IMG/VR virus record: IMGVR_UViG_3300021425_000029 | Location: 1 to 64,000 of that record | Reading direction: 5' to 3' (one strand) | Source of the DNA: a virus | Length of the DNA stretch: 64,000 bases | Shown here: one piece after another, positions 1 through 8,226 of the stretch | Numbering within the stretch: the first letter of the stretch is position 1 | Layout of the letters: every line of letters begins with the position of its first letter | The notes under the pieces: generated by a model | Seen by the model: the letters and a program-made list of their open reading frames with translations, nothing else | Told to the model about the DNA's origin: nothing | Database searches by the model: none | Made by a program: the position numbers and the translations under genes

Positions 1-709
1 CAGCAGGTTTGCCACCAAACTTTTTCATTAATGCTGTAAGTTTCTTGCCTTCGTTTTTAAAATCGCCTTCAACATGAACGGTTGCTTCGTCCAGTCCACC
101 CTTCTTGAGTTTAGCACGGAGTCGGTCTTGTGCAGAACCTTCTTCCATGTCAACATCGTCTTTCATATTTCTTAGTTTTTTCATTCTTTCACGATGTTTA
201 TCAAACACAGATTGTTGTGCCTTTTTACTAGACTTTGGTTTCTTTCTTGCACCATACTGTCCAGTGTCAACTTCTTCTTGTACAGACTCAATGTACATAT
301 TCAACTCATATCGTTTGTTGTCTAGGTTTGCAACCTGTACATGAAGTTTCTGTTTCTTGTTAGTATCTAGGATGTACTTATTAGTCTTACCACTGGATGG
401 TCTCTTCGGCCCCATTGCAACCTTGTTGTCAATATCGTCTTTGTCTACGATGAAACCTTTCTTCTTTGCGTGTGCGTATGCGTGTTGCATTGCACCAGAG
501 AAGTCACGATGATAGAGTTCGTAACCAGACGAGGACTTTGCTTCCTTAACTTCTGGTTTTTCATGGGTGTAACCCATCTTGTCCATCTTCACATGGTCTG
601 CATAGGTGTTTGCCTTATAACCCTTTCCAGTCTTGGGGTCATACATCATGTGTGGTTTGAAGTCTTCTTCACCCTTACATTCTGCAAGTATTTCTTTTAT
701 CGTTTTCAT
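1..709 (-). CDS. Hypothetical phage protein, C-terminus beyond window
   Basis: The reading frame opens with ATG at 709 and stays open to the left edge, so the C-terminus is missing. The visible 236 residues are hydrophilic and lysine-rich, with a central segment reading KVAMGPKRPSSGK followed by HVQVANLDNKRYELNMYI. There is no signal peptide or membrane segment. It is the last visible gene of a late block that begins at the TATAAATA promoter near 5830, so a virion or morphogenesis role is plausible by position only. I do not recognise the family. Confidence 0.75.
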   Translation of the reverse strand, partial: MKTIKEILAECKGEEDFKPHMMYDPKTGKGYKANTYADHVKMDKMGYTHEKPEVKEAKSSSGYELYHRDFSGAMQHAYAHAKKKGFIVDKDDIDNKVAMGPKRPSSGKTNKYILDTNKKQKLHVQVANLDNKRYELNMYIESVQEEVDTGQYGARKKPKSSKKAQQSVFDKHRERMKKLRNMKDDVDMEEGSAQDRLRAKLKKGGLDEATVHVEGDFKNEGKKLTALMKKFGGKPA

Positions 710-710
710 G

Positions 711-953
711 TTACGCTAAATCCTTATCGTGGTTCAAACCACCCTTTTTCTTTTTAACTATGAACGCATTTACTCGTGCGTATCCCCATTGTTGTGGTGT
801 AGTGCCTGGCCTGTGACCAGTCTTCCAAGCGGCAACACCACGGTTATAAACCTTCCTTAATGTAGATAGGGAGATACCAGACTTTTTTGCTTTGTCTGCC
901 AATGCACCCTCAGTGAGTTCACCTTGACTTTTTGTTAACACCATCTTTAACAT
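711..953 (-). CDS. DUF5824-like small protein
   Basis: An 80-residue basic protein whose ATG overlaps the stop of the upstream gene (TAATG), with AGGGAAACC as ribosome binding site. The core reads SGISLSTLRKVYNRGVAAWK followed by a conserved Gly/Arg/Pro/Trp segment (residues 46-60). I recognise this as the DUF5824 pattern seen in T4-like and other phages, often as a domain of larger structural or packaged proteins. The Leu-x-x-Val-Tyr-x-x-Gly helix suggests a small helical fold. Molecular function is unknown. Confidence 0.75.
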   Translation of the reverse strand: MLKMVLTKSQGELTEGALADKAKKSGISLSTLRKVYNRGVAAWKTGHRPGTTPQQWGYARVNAFIVKKKKGGLNHDKDLA

Positions 954-2893
954 TACTTGGTTTCCCTATTCTTTGCTTTTGTACGAGCAAGTCTTGCACG
1001 ATCAAGAAGACTGTCATGTTTCTTCTTGTCCTGTTCCTTCTCCCGTTTGATCTTTTCCTTTGCCGTCTTAACCGCATCTTCTTGCATCGGAGTATCTTTC
1101 TTATACTTCTTAACTAACTCGTCAGTACCTTCCTCTCCCGCACCACTCTCGGTTACGAAATTACTCGGTAATAGATCGTGAAGAACCTTTCTGTCCACAC
1201 CACTGAATGATGATGCAACCTTTTGTGCGTAGTAGTGAGTACTGTGTCTCAGTGAACCACCACCCTCTTTCTTCTTACGAACCAATAACTTCTTGAGAGC
1301 ATCAAGGGCGTTTCCGTACACCTTCTTGTTGGTGGTGACTGACTTCAACTTATTAAGCATTTTACCTTCGGTCTGTTCCGTGGTTATCGTCTTCGATGTA
1401 GTCTTGAAGTTCTTCTTACGCATGATGGTTTTATTGATAACCTCGAACTCATCCTTGTTACGATCATAGTTGATCACAACAGGTAGGTTCAGATCAGTCT
1501 GTAAGTCTTTGATCACTGCTTCACTATCAGGATTCTGTCGAATGTTCTTTGCCTTTCTCTTGGCAATCTTCTTGAACACTCGTTGCAACTCTGCCACAGT
1601 GATAGGTGGATCATTGCGTTTATCGTTCATACGATCAGCGAAATGCCTCGTGAATTCGATGTCAACATCGAACTTTGCGAGTAGTCGGTCTGCGAACTTC
1701 TCAAGGTCATTGAGTTGTTTCTGACTGACTTCTTCGTACATATCCTTGAACTGTGTGGTGTACTTTGAAGGTTTCGTTTTAGCGGTCTTATCGCCTGGAG
1801 CGGGTTTATACGCAGATGGGTCATCATCAGCTTTCTTCCCGTGTTTCTTGAAGTGTGCGTCACGTTTCACCTTAGTAGACTTCTTGAGTCCCTTGTGATA
1901 ACGTGCGGGTTGCGTTCCTTCTCTGTCCTTGATGTCAGGGTCTTGTTTCTCTGCAACTCGTTTTGCGGTTGCAGTTGCGATTGCCATTTTCTTATCCATT
2001 GGCATATCGGGATCATCTTTCTCAATCGCCTTTGCGATCTCTTCTCGCTTCTTGAGTTCTGCGGGAGTGAGTTTCTTCTCTACCAGTTCTACCGCATCCA
2101 ACCACTTACGCAGTTTCTTGTCACCACATTCAACGATGACATAGTTCGAACCCAACACGGATACGATACCTACTTCTTCGCTTTCTTTGATAACAACAGT
2201 ATCACCCAGTTCAAACAGTTCGCCTTTAACAAACTGTTCTCTGATATCTGATACTTTGGGTAGTTCGATGTGGCGTTTGAAAGATGTCTCTTCCTTGAGA
2301 CCGAGACCCTTCCTTACGTCATTGAACAACTTACGGGTATCCTTGTCTGACATAGACTTAGGAACACCCTGTGTGAAAGATGTGTAATCATTATTCTTTG
2401 CATTTTCTCGTTGTTTGGATGCAGACATTCCTTCCACACCTTCTGCATCAGGGTCTCTTCGACCCGCAGATACAACAGAAATCTTTTCGAAATTGTAGAA
2501 TCCGTGTCGTGCCTTCTTACCGTTGTATTTGTTCAACAGGACATCAAACTCACGCAGACGATCTTCTCCGACCACCATAGTGATTTGTTTGTATCCTTGG
2601 TCATACAACTTTGCAGCGATATCGAATACATTCTTAACACCCTTATCCACCATGATGTTACGACCATACTTGGGGAACATCTTGCGTAGGTGTTTTACTT
2701 TGTCAGAATATGACAGTGGGTCTTTGGGGCCAACAGACTGAGACACATAGACTTTCCAGTCTGCACCTTTGGCCTTCTTTGCAATAGTATCTAATACCTT
2801 TCCGTGTCCAATAGTAGGAGGATTCATTCTACCAAATGTAAAATAAACTTCCTTCGTCTCTTCGACTAGATAGGATTTAAAATCTTTAATCAC
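953..2893 (-). CDS. Multidomain nucleotidyltransferase / DUF5872 protein
   Basis: A 646-residue protein starting at GTG 2893, behind GAGGTGG; a longer GTG at 2926 would overlap the upstream gene more. Residues 15-200 form a cytidylyltransferase-like nucleotidyltransferase: GRMNPPTIGH carries the (H/T)xGH signature, and VVGEDRLREF matches the second nucleotide-binding region. Residues 230-275 look like a small SH3/KOW-type beta module. Residues 328-387 contain ARYHKGLKKSTK and KTKPSKYT, which I read as DUF5872. Residues 405-500 (an FTRHFADRM pattern, then VVINYDRNKDEFEVI) resemble a DUF4258/RelE-like small nuclease fold. The tail is charged and helical. NTase-DUF5872 proteins occur in marine T4-like phages; the substrate is unknown. 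Confidence 0.8.
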   Translation of the reverse strand: MIKDFKSYLVEETKEVYFTFGRMNPPTIGHGKVLDTIAKKAKGADWKVYVSQSVGPKDPLSYSDKVKHLRKMFPKYGRNIMVDKGVKNVFDIAAKLYDQGYKQITMVVGEDRLREFDVLLNKYNGKKARHGFYNFEKISVVSAGRRDPDAEGVEGMSASKQRENAKNNDYTSFTQGVPKSMSDKDTRKLFNDVRKGLGLKEETSFKRHIELPKVSDIREQFVKGELFELGDTVVIKESEEVGIVSVLGSNYVIVECGDKKLRKWLDAVELVEKKLTPAELKKREEIAKAIEKDDPDMPMDKKMAIATATAKRVAEKQDPDIKDREGTQPARYHKGLKKSTKVKRDAHFKKHGKKADDDPSAYKPAPGDKTAKTKPSKYTTQFKDMYEEVSQKQLNDLEKFADRLLAKFDVDIEFTRHFADRMNDKRNDPPITVAELQRVFKKIAKRKAKNIRQNPDSEAVIKDLQTDLNLPVVINYDRNKDEFEVINKTIMRKKNFKTTSKTITTEQTEGKMLNKLKSVTTNKKVYGNALDALKKLLVRKKKEGGGSLRHSTHYYAQKVASSFSGVDRKVLHDLLPSNFVTESGAGEEGTDELVKKYKKDTPMQEDAVKTAKEKIKREKEQDKKKHDSLLDRARLARTKAKNRETK

Positions 2894-3269
2894 TCTTCTT
2901 TCCACCTCGTTTTCTCTCCAGTTCACCCTTGCGAACCTTCGGAAGTATTTTCTTTGCGAGTTTATCTATCTTGGGTTTCATCTTATCTAGGCGTTTCTCA
3001 ATGGACGCTCTGCGACCCATTGACAGTTCACCCTTGTCAACACCCTTAGTGATTTTTTTGAAGATAGTCATCCGTGCCTGTTTCTGGGCACGCTTCTTGA
3101 GAGTATCAATATTTGCAACTTTACGAGCAGCTCTTTTGCGACCCATTGCAATCTTTGCTTTATTCTTCTTGAGAGAACGAGCGAGTTTCATACGCTGTGG
3201 GAGCGTTAACGCCTCGTCAGGTGATTCAACCACCTTTATGAATTCTTTTAGTCCCATTGGTTTGGACAT
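2886..3269 (-). CDS. Very basic hypothetical protein
   Basis: A 127-residue protein dominated by Lys and Arg (KKNKAKIAMGRKRAARK, GRRASIEKRLDKMKPKIDK), predicted mostly helical. It starts at ATG 3269 behind GAGGTAAAC. The short distance to the KxDG gene upstream and the 8-base overlap with the nucleotidyltransferase downstream indicate co-translation. High positive charge suggests nucleic-acid binding or packaging inside the head. The family has no function I know. Confidence 0.75.
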   Translation of the reverse strand: MSKPMGLKEFIKVVESPDEALTLPQRMKLARSLKKNKAKIAMGRKRAARKVANIDTLKKRAQKQARMTIFKKITKGVDKGELSMGRRASIEKRLDKMKPKIDKLAKKILPKVRKGELERKRGGKKSD

Positions 3270-3272
3270 AGT

Positions 3273-4493
3273 TTACCTCTTCGGTTTTTCCCATCCCTTC
3301 AGTATATCTGGACTGAAGTTGTTATACGAAAATTCTAGACGATCAACCAACTTGACCGCATCACCACCTAATTTATCGATAGCAACAAATCCTTCTGCAC
3401 CTGTCTTGACCTTATAACCTTTCTTGGTCTGAACAAACGAGTCTATAGAACTTATGCTATTTAATTTATTTATAAGTTTTAACTTCGCAAGAACAATACT
3501 TTTTTGCAAATCAAACATCTGAACTAGTGATTTTTTATTCCTTGGAGAGAAGAACTTCAGGATGTCATCCAACTTCTGTTGTTGAACCATCTTACCCTTT
3601 TCGGTTTTGCGTTTCTCCATCTCTGCTTTGAATTTGGTGTTAATCCACTTGATTAAACCTGTTACGTGCGTATTACTGTTAGGAATCACAGTTTGAAGCC
3701 GCACAAAAGTGTTATTATACTGTTCGATCAGTTGTGCAAGGTCTTGATTCTTCTCTAACTCACGCAGAGTAGAACCAGCGATCTTGTTGAATATCTTACC
3801 CGCATCGGATAGATGTTTGGTTACTTCGGCAGTCTCTTTCTTATCCATAGTCGCACCAGACACATCACGTAACATTGCATCCTGTGACCAGACATTGGAA
3901 GAGTTCTTAAACTTCGATACATCCACACCATAGGATGCCTTCATTGATTCAAAGTCTTTACCCGTGTAAGTAGTGTGCCAGACGATGCCAATCTTCGCCT
4001 TACGCAATGCATCTGCTTGGTCATAGGGAACTGCATAGATGATTGTGTTAGGATGGAAGGTCACATACTTCTGACCATCGATAGTATCTGTCTTGATGTC
4101 TGGTTTTGAGAACAAGAAGTCACCTTGAATGACACCCTTGATACCCAGTTCAGGTAGATGTTTCAATGCGAGTTTCATCTTGTCTGCAAGGTCACCCGAC
4201 ATATCCGCATCAATCTCTTGGGCAGACTTATAGATTTTAGGATTCTTTGCAAAGATACCTTTCTTCGCAACAAAGAAGTTTCCGTCATTGGGGTCTTCGC
4301 CACAGAAGATTGCGGGCGCACCATCCCACTTGGTTGACAGTTTACTCTTGGTCTCACCCGCCAACATATCACGGAGTTCTCTCAGTGCATTGATTGCCTG
4401 TCGAGTACCGTTGACACCACCATAGAGAACCTTGTCCTCAATGTGAGTCATGTGAGTGTTCTTCTGTTCTGTTATGAAGTCTTTAAATTCCAT
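3273..4493 (-). CDS. KxDG-motif protein, DUF6267-like, possible ligase-fold nucleotidyltransferase
   Basis: A 406-residue protein whose ATG shares a base with the upstream stop (TAATG). Near residue 55 it has KWDGAPA, which matches motif I (KxDG) of the covalent nucleotidyltransferase superfamily (ATP-dependent DNA ligases, RNA ligases, capping enzymes), where the lysine is adenylylated. About 65 residues later GVIQGDFLF resembles motif III, and VTFHPNTIIYAV follows. A long helical C-terminal half (residues 230-370) does not resemble known ligase domains. I believe this is the DUF6267 family of phage proteins. A ligase or related activity is inference from motif order, and motif V is not obvious. 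Confidence 0.7.
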   Translation of the reverse strand: MEFKDFITEQKNTHMTHIEDKVLYGGVNGTRQAINALRELRDMLAGETKSKLSTKWDGAPAIFCGEDPNDGNFFVAKKGIFAKNPKIYKSAQEIDADMSGDLADKMKLALKHLPELGIKGVIQGDFLFSKPDIKTDTIDGQKYVTFHPNTIIYAVPYDQADALRKAKIGIVWHTTYTGKDFESMKASYGVDVSKFKNSSNVWSQDAMLRDVSGATMDKKETAEVTKHLSDAGKIFNKIAGSTLRELEKNQDLAQLIEQYNNTFVRLQTVIPNSNTHVTGLIKWINTKFKAEMEKRKTEKGKMVQQQKLDDILKFFSPRNKKSLVQMFDLQKSIVLAKLKLINKLNSISSIDSFVQTKKGYKVKTGAEGFVAIDKLGGDAVKLVDRLEFSYNNFSPDILKGWEKPKR

Positions 4494-5806
4494 TATGACA
4501 CCTTCAAGTGAACAGCGGAGTTCTTTGTTTGGGATTTCGCAATACGAACCAGATAGTCCAACACTTGTTGTTCCCTACCCTTAATCGCAGTGAATAGTTC
4601 GACTACCATGTATTTGGATACCTGCCATTCAAACGGTTTCTTTTGTAGATTCGCAATCAGAGTATCTCTATCGTCTCTCTCATTGGTCATCGAATAGTTC
4701 TTCCAGAAGTTATCATAGAACATTTCTGGATTCTTTTTCAACATCTGTTCGATAGTTCTCTTATCGGTCAGTGGTCTACCAGTTGCTTCCTTCATTGCAT
4801 CACTGATACCACCATAGGATACCTTACCGTGTTTTGCCTTGTTGCCGATAATCTCACACTGGAATGTCGGGAAGGTTCTGAACTGGAGTTGGAATCCACC
4901 AGACCCATACAAGTATCCATCCTTTGCACCATAGAAGTTCTTCTTACCAAAAGTCTGTTTGGTGAACTGAGGTGCTTTGAATGGTTTACGGAAATTGACT
5001 TGTGATAGTTTGGGTTTCTTACCAGTCTTCTTGAGAGAGATACCCATGATGTCACGAGCGGCATACGCCTTGAGTAACTCGTTATTCAACTCAGAGATAC
5101 TGGATGCATTAAGAATATTGTACTTGTTCTCTGCACCACGAGCGACTGCCCAGATATCTGCGGGAGTCCACTTGTTGACATTACTGAATAGTTTCTCTTC
5201 ACGGTTGAGTTTCTTGAATGTGTTTTCAAGTGCATCAACCCATGACGAACCACGATGCCATGTGTACTGTTTCTTTTTCAATACCTTGTGAAGTATCTTC
5301 GCACCATTGATAGATGATGCAATCCACTGGTCATCCTTCAGTAGAATTTCATCTATCTTTGCATCGGTCTGTGTTTTCTGGAATGCCGCTTTGAGTTCGT
5401 CTGGAGAGAACTTTGTATTGGGGTTGTCCCATAACAATTGTGCATAGACACATTGGGCGGCTTCGGTTGCACGAGTGTTATCTGAACCCGCACCCGAACC
5501 AGATGTTCCACCACCAAACTCTTGAGTCTTTTTGAGTAGACCAAAGGACACTGATTCACCATCAAGTGTCTTGAGTGCCTTGGTGGGTAACCCTTTCTTA
5601 TCCCCTGTACGGACTGCCTTTTCTACTGCGGGGTCATACTGAAGAACAATCGAATCACCCTTGGTGGTCTCGAATGGTTCACCCGCTTTGTACTTCTTAA
5701 TGAATAGGTCAGCACGATACGCCCTATCTGGACGAACGATTTCCCCAAAGGTTAATGAGGTCTCTATAAGTTGACTAAACTGAAGCATCGATTTCCCATA
5801 AGTCAT
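4493..5806 (-). CDS. Hypothetical late protein with KTxEFGG motif
   Basis: A 437-residue protein, first gene after the TATAAATA promoter at 5825-5832. Two starts are possible: ATG 5806, or ATG 5788 (MLQFSQLI), which has GGGAAA at better spacing. Near residue 95 it carries LLKKTQEFGGG followed by a Gly/Ser stretch. Later segments are rich in Lys and aromatic residues (GKKNFYGAKDGYLYGSGGF). There is no membrane segment. It is co-translated with the KxDG protein downstream. I cannot assign a family; a DNA-processing or virion role is possible from the company it keeps. Confidence 0.75.
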   Translation of the reverse strand: MTYGKSMLQFSQLIETSLTFGEIVRPDRAYRADLFIKKYKAGEPFETTKGDSIVLQYDPAVEKAVRTGDKKGLPTKALKTLDGESVSFGLLKKTQEFGGGTSGSGAGSDNTRATEAAQCVYAQLLWDNPNTKFSPDELKAAFQKTQTDAKIDEILLKDDQWIASSINGAKILHKVLKKKQYTWHRGSSWVDALENTFKKLNREEKLFSNVNKWTPADIWAVARGAENKYNILNASSISELNNELLKAYAARDIMGISLKKTGKKPKLSQVNFRKPFKAPQFTKQTFGKKNFYGAKDGYLYGSGGFQLQFRTFPTFQCEIIGNKAKHGKVSYGGISDAMKEATGRPLTDKRTIEQMLKKNPEMFYDNFWKNYSMTNERDDRDTLIANLQKKPFEWQVSKYMVVELFTAIKGREQQVLDYLVRIAKSQTKNSAVHLKVS

Positions 5807-5824
5807 AAAAGTGTATTATAACAC

Positions 5825-5832
5825 TATTTATA
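5825..5832 (-). promoter_or_regulatory. T4-type late promoter TATAAATA
   Basis: An exact TATAAATA on the minus strand, 18 bases before ATG 5806. This is the gp55-dependent late promoter consensus of T4-like phages, and a gp55 gene is present at 42.3-42.9 kb. It would drive the late block running to the left edge. Confidence 0.8.
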
Positions 5833-6508
5833 ACAAAATGGAAGTCGAATTTTGTTCTTCGTTATATTTTTCTATAGTTTCTCGTAATGGACGAACCCAG
5901 TTGTCACGATGTTCTACAAAGATTTGGGGTTCATGATCATCAACAACAATCATGGTAACCAACTGAGTGATGGGCATTCCAGTGCGTTCTTCCCACATAA
6001 TTGAGTATGCAGACTCTTGCATAAAGTAGTTCTTGACCCAATCACGCTTCTTAGGTTTTGCAGATGTCTTGAAGTCGATGATGGATAGTTTACCATCAAA
6101 CTCGGCAACACAGTCAACACGACCAGCTACACCTAGATGATTACTGTAGAGTGGGGCTTCTTGTGCGTAGATTTTACCAATGTGTTTATCCAACAATGGT
6201 TTCATATCTTGGAAGTTTGCAATGATGTTGGGCATATACCCTGCGGTGTAGTTCGGGTCATTGTCCAAATACTTCTCAATGATTTCATGAACCGCAGTTC
6301 CACGAGTTGATGCTCGTCTTGAGATGCGATTCGCTTCTTCTTCACCAACACGCTTACGCCATGCGGCAATAGAATCACGAGACAGGATTGATAATACTGT
6401 AGTGATGGATGGTAGGTTGATTCCTTCGGGTGTCCTATATTGGCGACCCTTATCGGTAGTGACCGATTCCATCTCAGTCAGTTCAACTTGTTCGTGTATA
6501 AAATTCAT
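5828..6508 (-). CDS. PD-(D/E)XK superfamily nuclease
   Basis: A 226-residue protein with the RecB/Cas4-like nuclease core. There is an early helix with HEIIEKYL around residue 74, GRVDCVAEFDGK at 129-140, and LSIIDFKTS at 141-149, giving the acidic-acidic-lysine catalytic pattern. Such nucleases occur widely in marine T4-like phages and may act in recombination or host DNA degradation. The C-terminus overlaps the late promoter of the next block. It follows a small membrane protein gene after 3 bases, in the early cluster. Confidence 0.88.
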   Translation of the reverse strand: MNFIHEQVELTEMESVTTDKGRQYRTPEGINLPSITTVLSILSRDSIAAWRKRVGEEEANRISRRASTRGTAVHEIIEKYLDNDPNYTAGYMPNIIANFQDMKPLLDKHIGKIYAQEAPLYSNHLGVAGRVDCVAEFDGKLSIIDFKTSAKPKKRDWVKNYFMQESAYSIMWEERTGMPITQLVTMIVVDDHEPQIFVEHRDNWVRPLRETIEKYNEEQNSTSILL

Positions 6509-6511
6509 AAT

Positions 6512-6748
6512 CTATCCAGTAATTGTTTGAAATACATTTCGTAATAGTAACAACACTCCAACAGTGTTTACGATGATCAAGGCACGGTCTTTCCACAATA
6601 TCGAAACCCATAGCCATAGTGTAATACCAGCCGTTGAAAAAGTCAAGTCATAAATTTGCAGACCTTCAATACCCCTTATCGACATACCGATTAGTAGAGA
6701 AATCGATGCAACCCATTTAACATACCAGTCTAAAGATTTTTCATTCAT
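6512..6748 (-). CDS. Small membrane protein (DUF6552-like)
   Basis: A 78-residue protein with two or three hydrophobic segments (WVASISLLIGMSIRG, AGITLWLWVSILW, ALIIVNTVGVLLLL). Its start overlaps the stop of the metallopeptidase-like gene by four bases (ATGA). The pattern of a short loop, GLQIYDL, then LWLWVSILW is like a family of small membrane proteins called DUF6552, in my recollection. The function is unknown; host inner-membrane modification during early infection is one possibility. Confidence 0.7.
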   Translation of the reverse strand: MNEKSLDWYVKWVASISLLIGMSIRGIEGLQIYDLTFSTAGITLWLWVSILWKDRALIIVNTVGVLLLLRNVFQTITG

Positions 6749-7350
6749 TTAAATTTGCCATTTTTCTCACGCAGTTTTGCCATTCGGTCACGAGCGGCCT
6801 TCCACTTGTTAAAGGTCAGTGGTTTTCGAGCGTTACCATATGCAAGTCCTTTGCGTTTGAATTCATTCTTGAGAATCTTCTTCTCAGCAGTACCCATGAA
6901 CGCACCGACCATTTCAAGTAGAGTCTGTCGGAAAGATCGACCATGATGCATATGTCCGAGACAGTGAGTAAGTTCGTGTAACAGTGTATACTTAGACAAT
7001 CCACTAATAGGACATAATGAGACAGTCATACCATCGGTGTAACCCGACATAGTCTTACTTCGTCTTTGCATTGCGACAACTCTTGGAGTTCCTGCTAACA
7101 ATCGAGTCATATTATTCTCGCAAGATGCTTTCCACAACTTACCCCACTTCTTACTTTTGTAAACTCGTTTGGCGAACTTCTGTGCCTCTTTGATGTCAGC
7201 AAACTTTGTGTCATCAATTTGTCTCTGAAACATCCACTCTGCCCGATAGGTTTTCAATCGTTCTGAGTCTTTACACTTCTCACCACGATTCTGTTTCTGT
7301 TCGTGTTTCAACAGGTAGGTTGCGTATTGAAGACTATCGTAATTAGCCAT
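6745..7350 (-). CDS. SprT-like zinc metallopeptidase-like protein
   Basis: A 201-residue basic protein with LLHELTHCLGHMHHGRSF near residue 125, an HExxH zinc motif followed by HG-x-x-F as in SprT-like proteins. The lysine-rich C-terminal tail (KRKGLAYGNARKPLTFNK) could bind DNA. SprT/Spartan relatives cleave proteins bound to DNA, but peptidase activity here is inference from the motif. Its ATG overlaps the stop of a second HExxH gene (TAATG), so the two are probably made together. Confidence 0.78.
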   Translation of the reverse strand: MANYDSLQYATYLLKHEQKQNRGEKCKDSERLKTYRAEWMFQRQIDDTKFADIKEAQKFAKRVYKSKKWGKLWKASCENNMTRLLAGTPRVVAMQRRSKTMSGYTDGMTVSLCPISGLSKYTLLHELTHCLGHMHHGRSFRQTLLEMVGAFMGTAEKKILKNEFKRKGLAYGNARKPLTFNKWKAARDRMAKLREKNGKFK

Positions 7351-7787
7351 TATATAACTCCCTCATTCCAAACACGGTCAGTATAGACTTCTTGAAGGCG
7401 GAACGCTTCTTTCTCCCACGGTTGACGAGCATAAGCAGTACCGTAACCATAGACAGATGTTTTCCAACGAATCTTTCGACTCTTGGTTTTGACATCCCAG
7501 AAGTCAACCATCTCTCGTTTGACATACTGTTTGACATGAACTAGTTCGTGAATCACCGTAGTGACAAATTCACGCAGACTTTGATTCTTTTCGACATCAA
7601 TCAAAAACAGACGGTCATCTTCGTGTCTACACCAACCTTCAACACCGTCTTTGGTTAAGTCCTTTAAACGAATCTCAACTTCTAGTTTTCGGACTCTGGG
7701 GAGAAGTTCGTCTAATGTCCAGTAAGCAATTTTTTCGACAATATCTCGTTGCCACTTCTTACCACCTTTAACCAACACTACCTTCAT
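7350..7787 (-). CDS. HExxH zincin-like protein
   Basis: A 145-residue protein starting at ATG 7787, preceded by AGAGAGG at ideal spacing; a TTG in frame 15 bases upstream is less likely. It carries VIHELVHVKQYVKREM, an HExxH motif, and a downstream Glu-containing helix (QPWEKEAFRLQEVY) that could supply the third zinc ligand in the gluzincin manner. It is the first gene after a perfect sigma70-type promoter, so it should be expressed early. The protein substrate is unknown. Confidence 0.78.
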   Translation of the reverse strand: MKVVLVKGGKKWQRDIVEKIAYWTLDELLPRVRKLEVEIRLKDLTKDGVEGWCRHEDDRLFLIDVEKNQSLREFVTTVIHELVHVKQYVKREMVDFWDVKTKSRKIRWKTSVYGYGTAYARQPWEKEAFRLQEVYTDRVWNEGVI

Positions 7788-7819
7788 AAAAACCTCTCTC
7801 AACTCGACTTTACATATAC

Positions 7820-7848
7820 ATTATATGCTATTGGGCAGGTTTTGTCAA
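7820..7848 (-). promoter_or_regulatory. Consensus sigma70-type promoter
   Basis: On the minus strand TTGACA (7848-7843), 17 bases, then TATAAT (7825-7820): all twelve consensus bases at optimal spacing. An AT-rich palindrome, CTTATTTcaAAAATAAG, sits directly upstream of the -35 and could act as an UP element. It drives the two HExxH genes and the genes after them. Confidence 0.88.
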
Positions 7849-7897
7849 CTTATTTTTGAAATAAGATTCCTTTATAAATCAATGACTTAGAATTTTT

Positions 7898-8170
7898 TTA
7901 TACAATTAATCCGCTTGTGGCCTTGCGATATTCCTTCTCAATGTTCTCATTCACCTCAGTGATGAACACCACTTGACTCATTTGGATATCAACCGAAAGA
8001 ACATCGGGTTTGCCAGTTGCACAGATACCATGAGCGAAACCCATGCCCTGTTCTGTCTGGACAATCATTCGTGGGTCTGACAGAGTCACTACAGATGTAC
8101 CCTGTTGAACATACTTACCAACATACTCACCATATGCGGTCATTACTGAAACAACATCATTTTTATTCAT
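7898..8170 (-). CDS. Small beta-rich protein, possibly Sm-like
   Basis: A 90-residue protein from ATG 8170, behind ATAGGAATTGAAA. The sequence alternates short hydrophobic strands and turns (VSVMTAYGEYVGKYVQQ, SVVTLSDPRMIVQT, VVFITEVN), which suggests a five-strand beta barrel of the Sm/Hfq type. A similar profile is seen in the gene at 43.1-43.5 kb. It sits between the DUF932 gene and a promoter. The Sm assignment is weak; RNA binding would be the expectation if it holds. Confidence 0.6.
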   Translation of the reverse strand: MNKNDVVSVMTAYGEYVGKYVQQGTSVVTLSDPRMIVQTEQGMGFAHGICATGKPDVLSVDIQMSQVVFITEVNENIEKEYRKATSGLIV

Positions 8171-8226
8171 TTTCAATTCCTATAAAAGTGGGTAGGGACA
8201 ATCCCTACCCATTATCTATTATCAGA

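Noticed and set aside
1841-2251. Long plus-strand frames over minus-strand genes in 1-48 kb
   Set aside because: They have no promoters or ribosome binding sites and their products are the low-complexity shadows expected opposite real genes.
3467-3474. TATAAATA on the minus strand inside the KxDG gene
   Set aside because: It lies in the middle of a coding region with no gene start nearby downstream on that strand; chance occurrence in AT-rich codons is likely.
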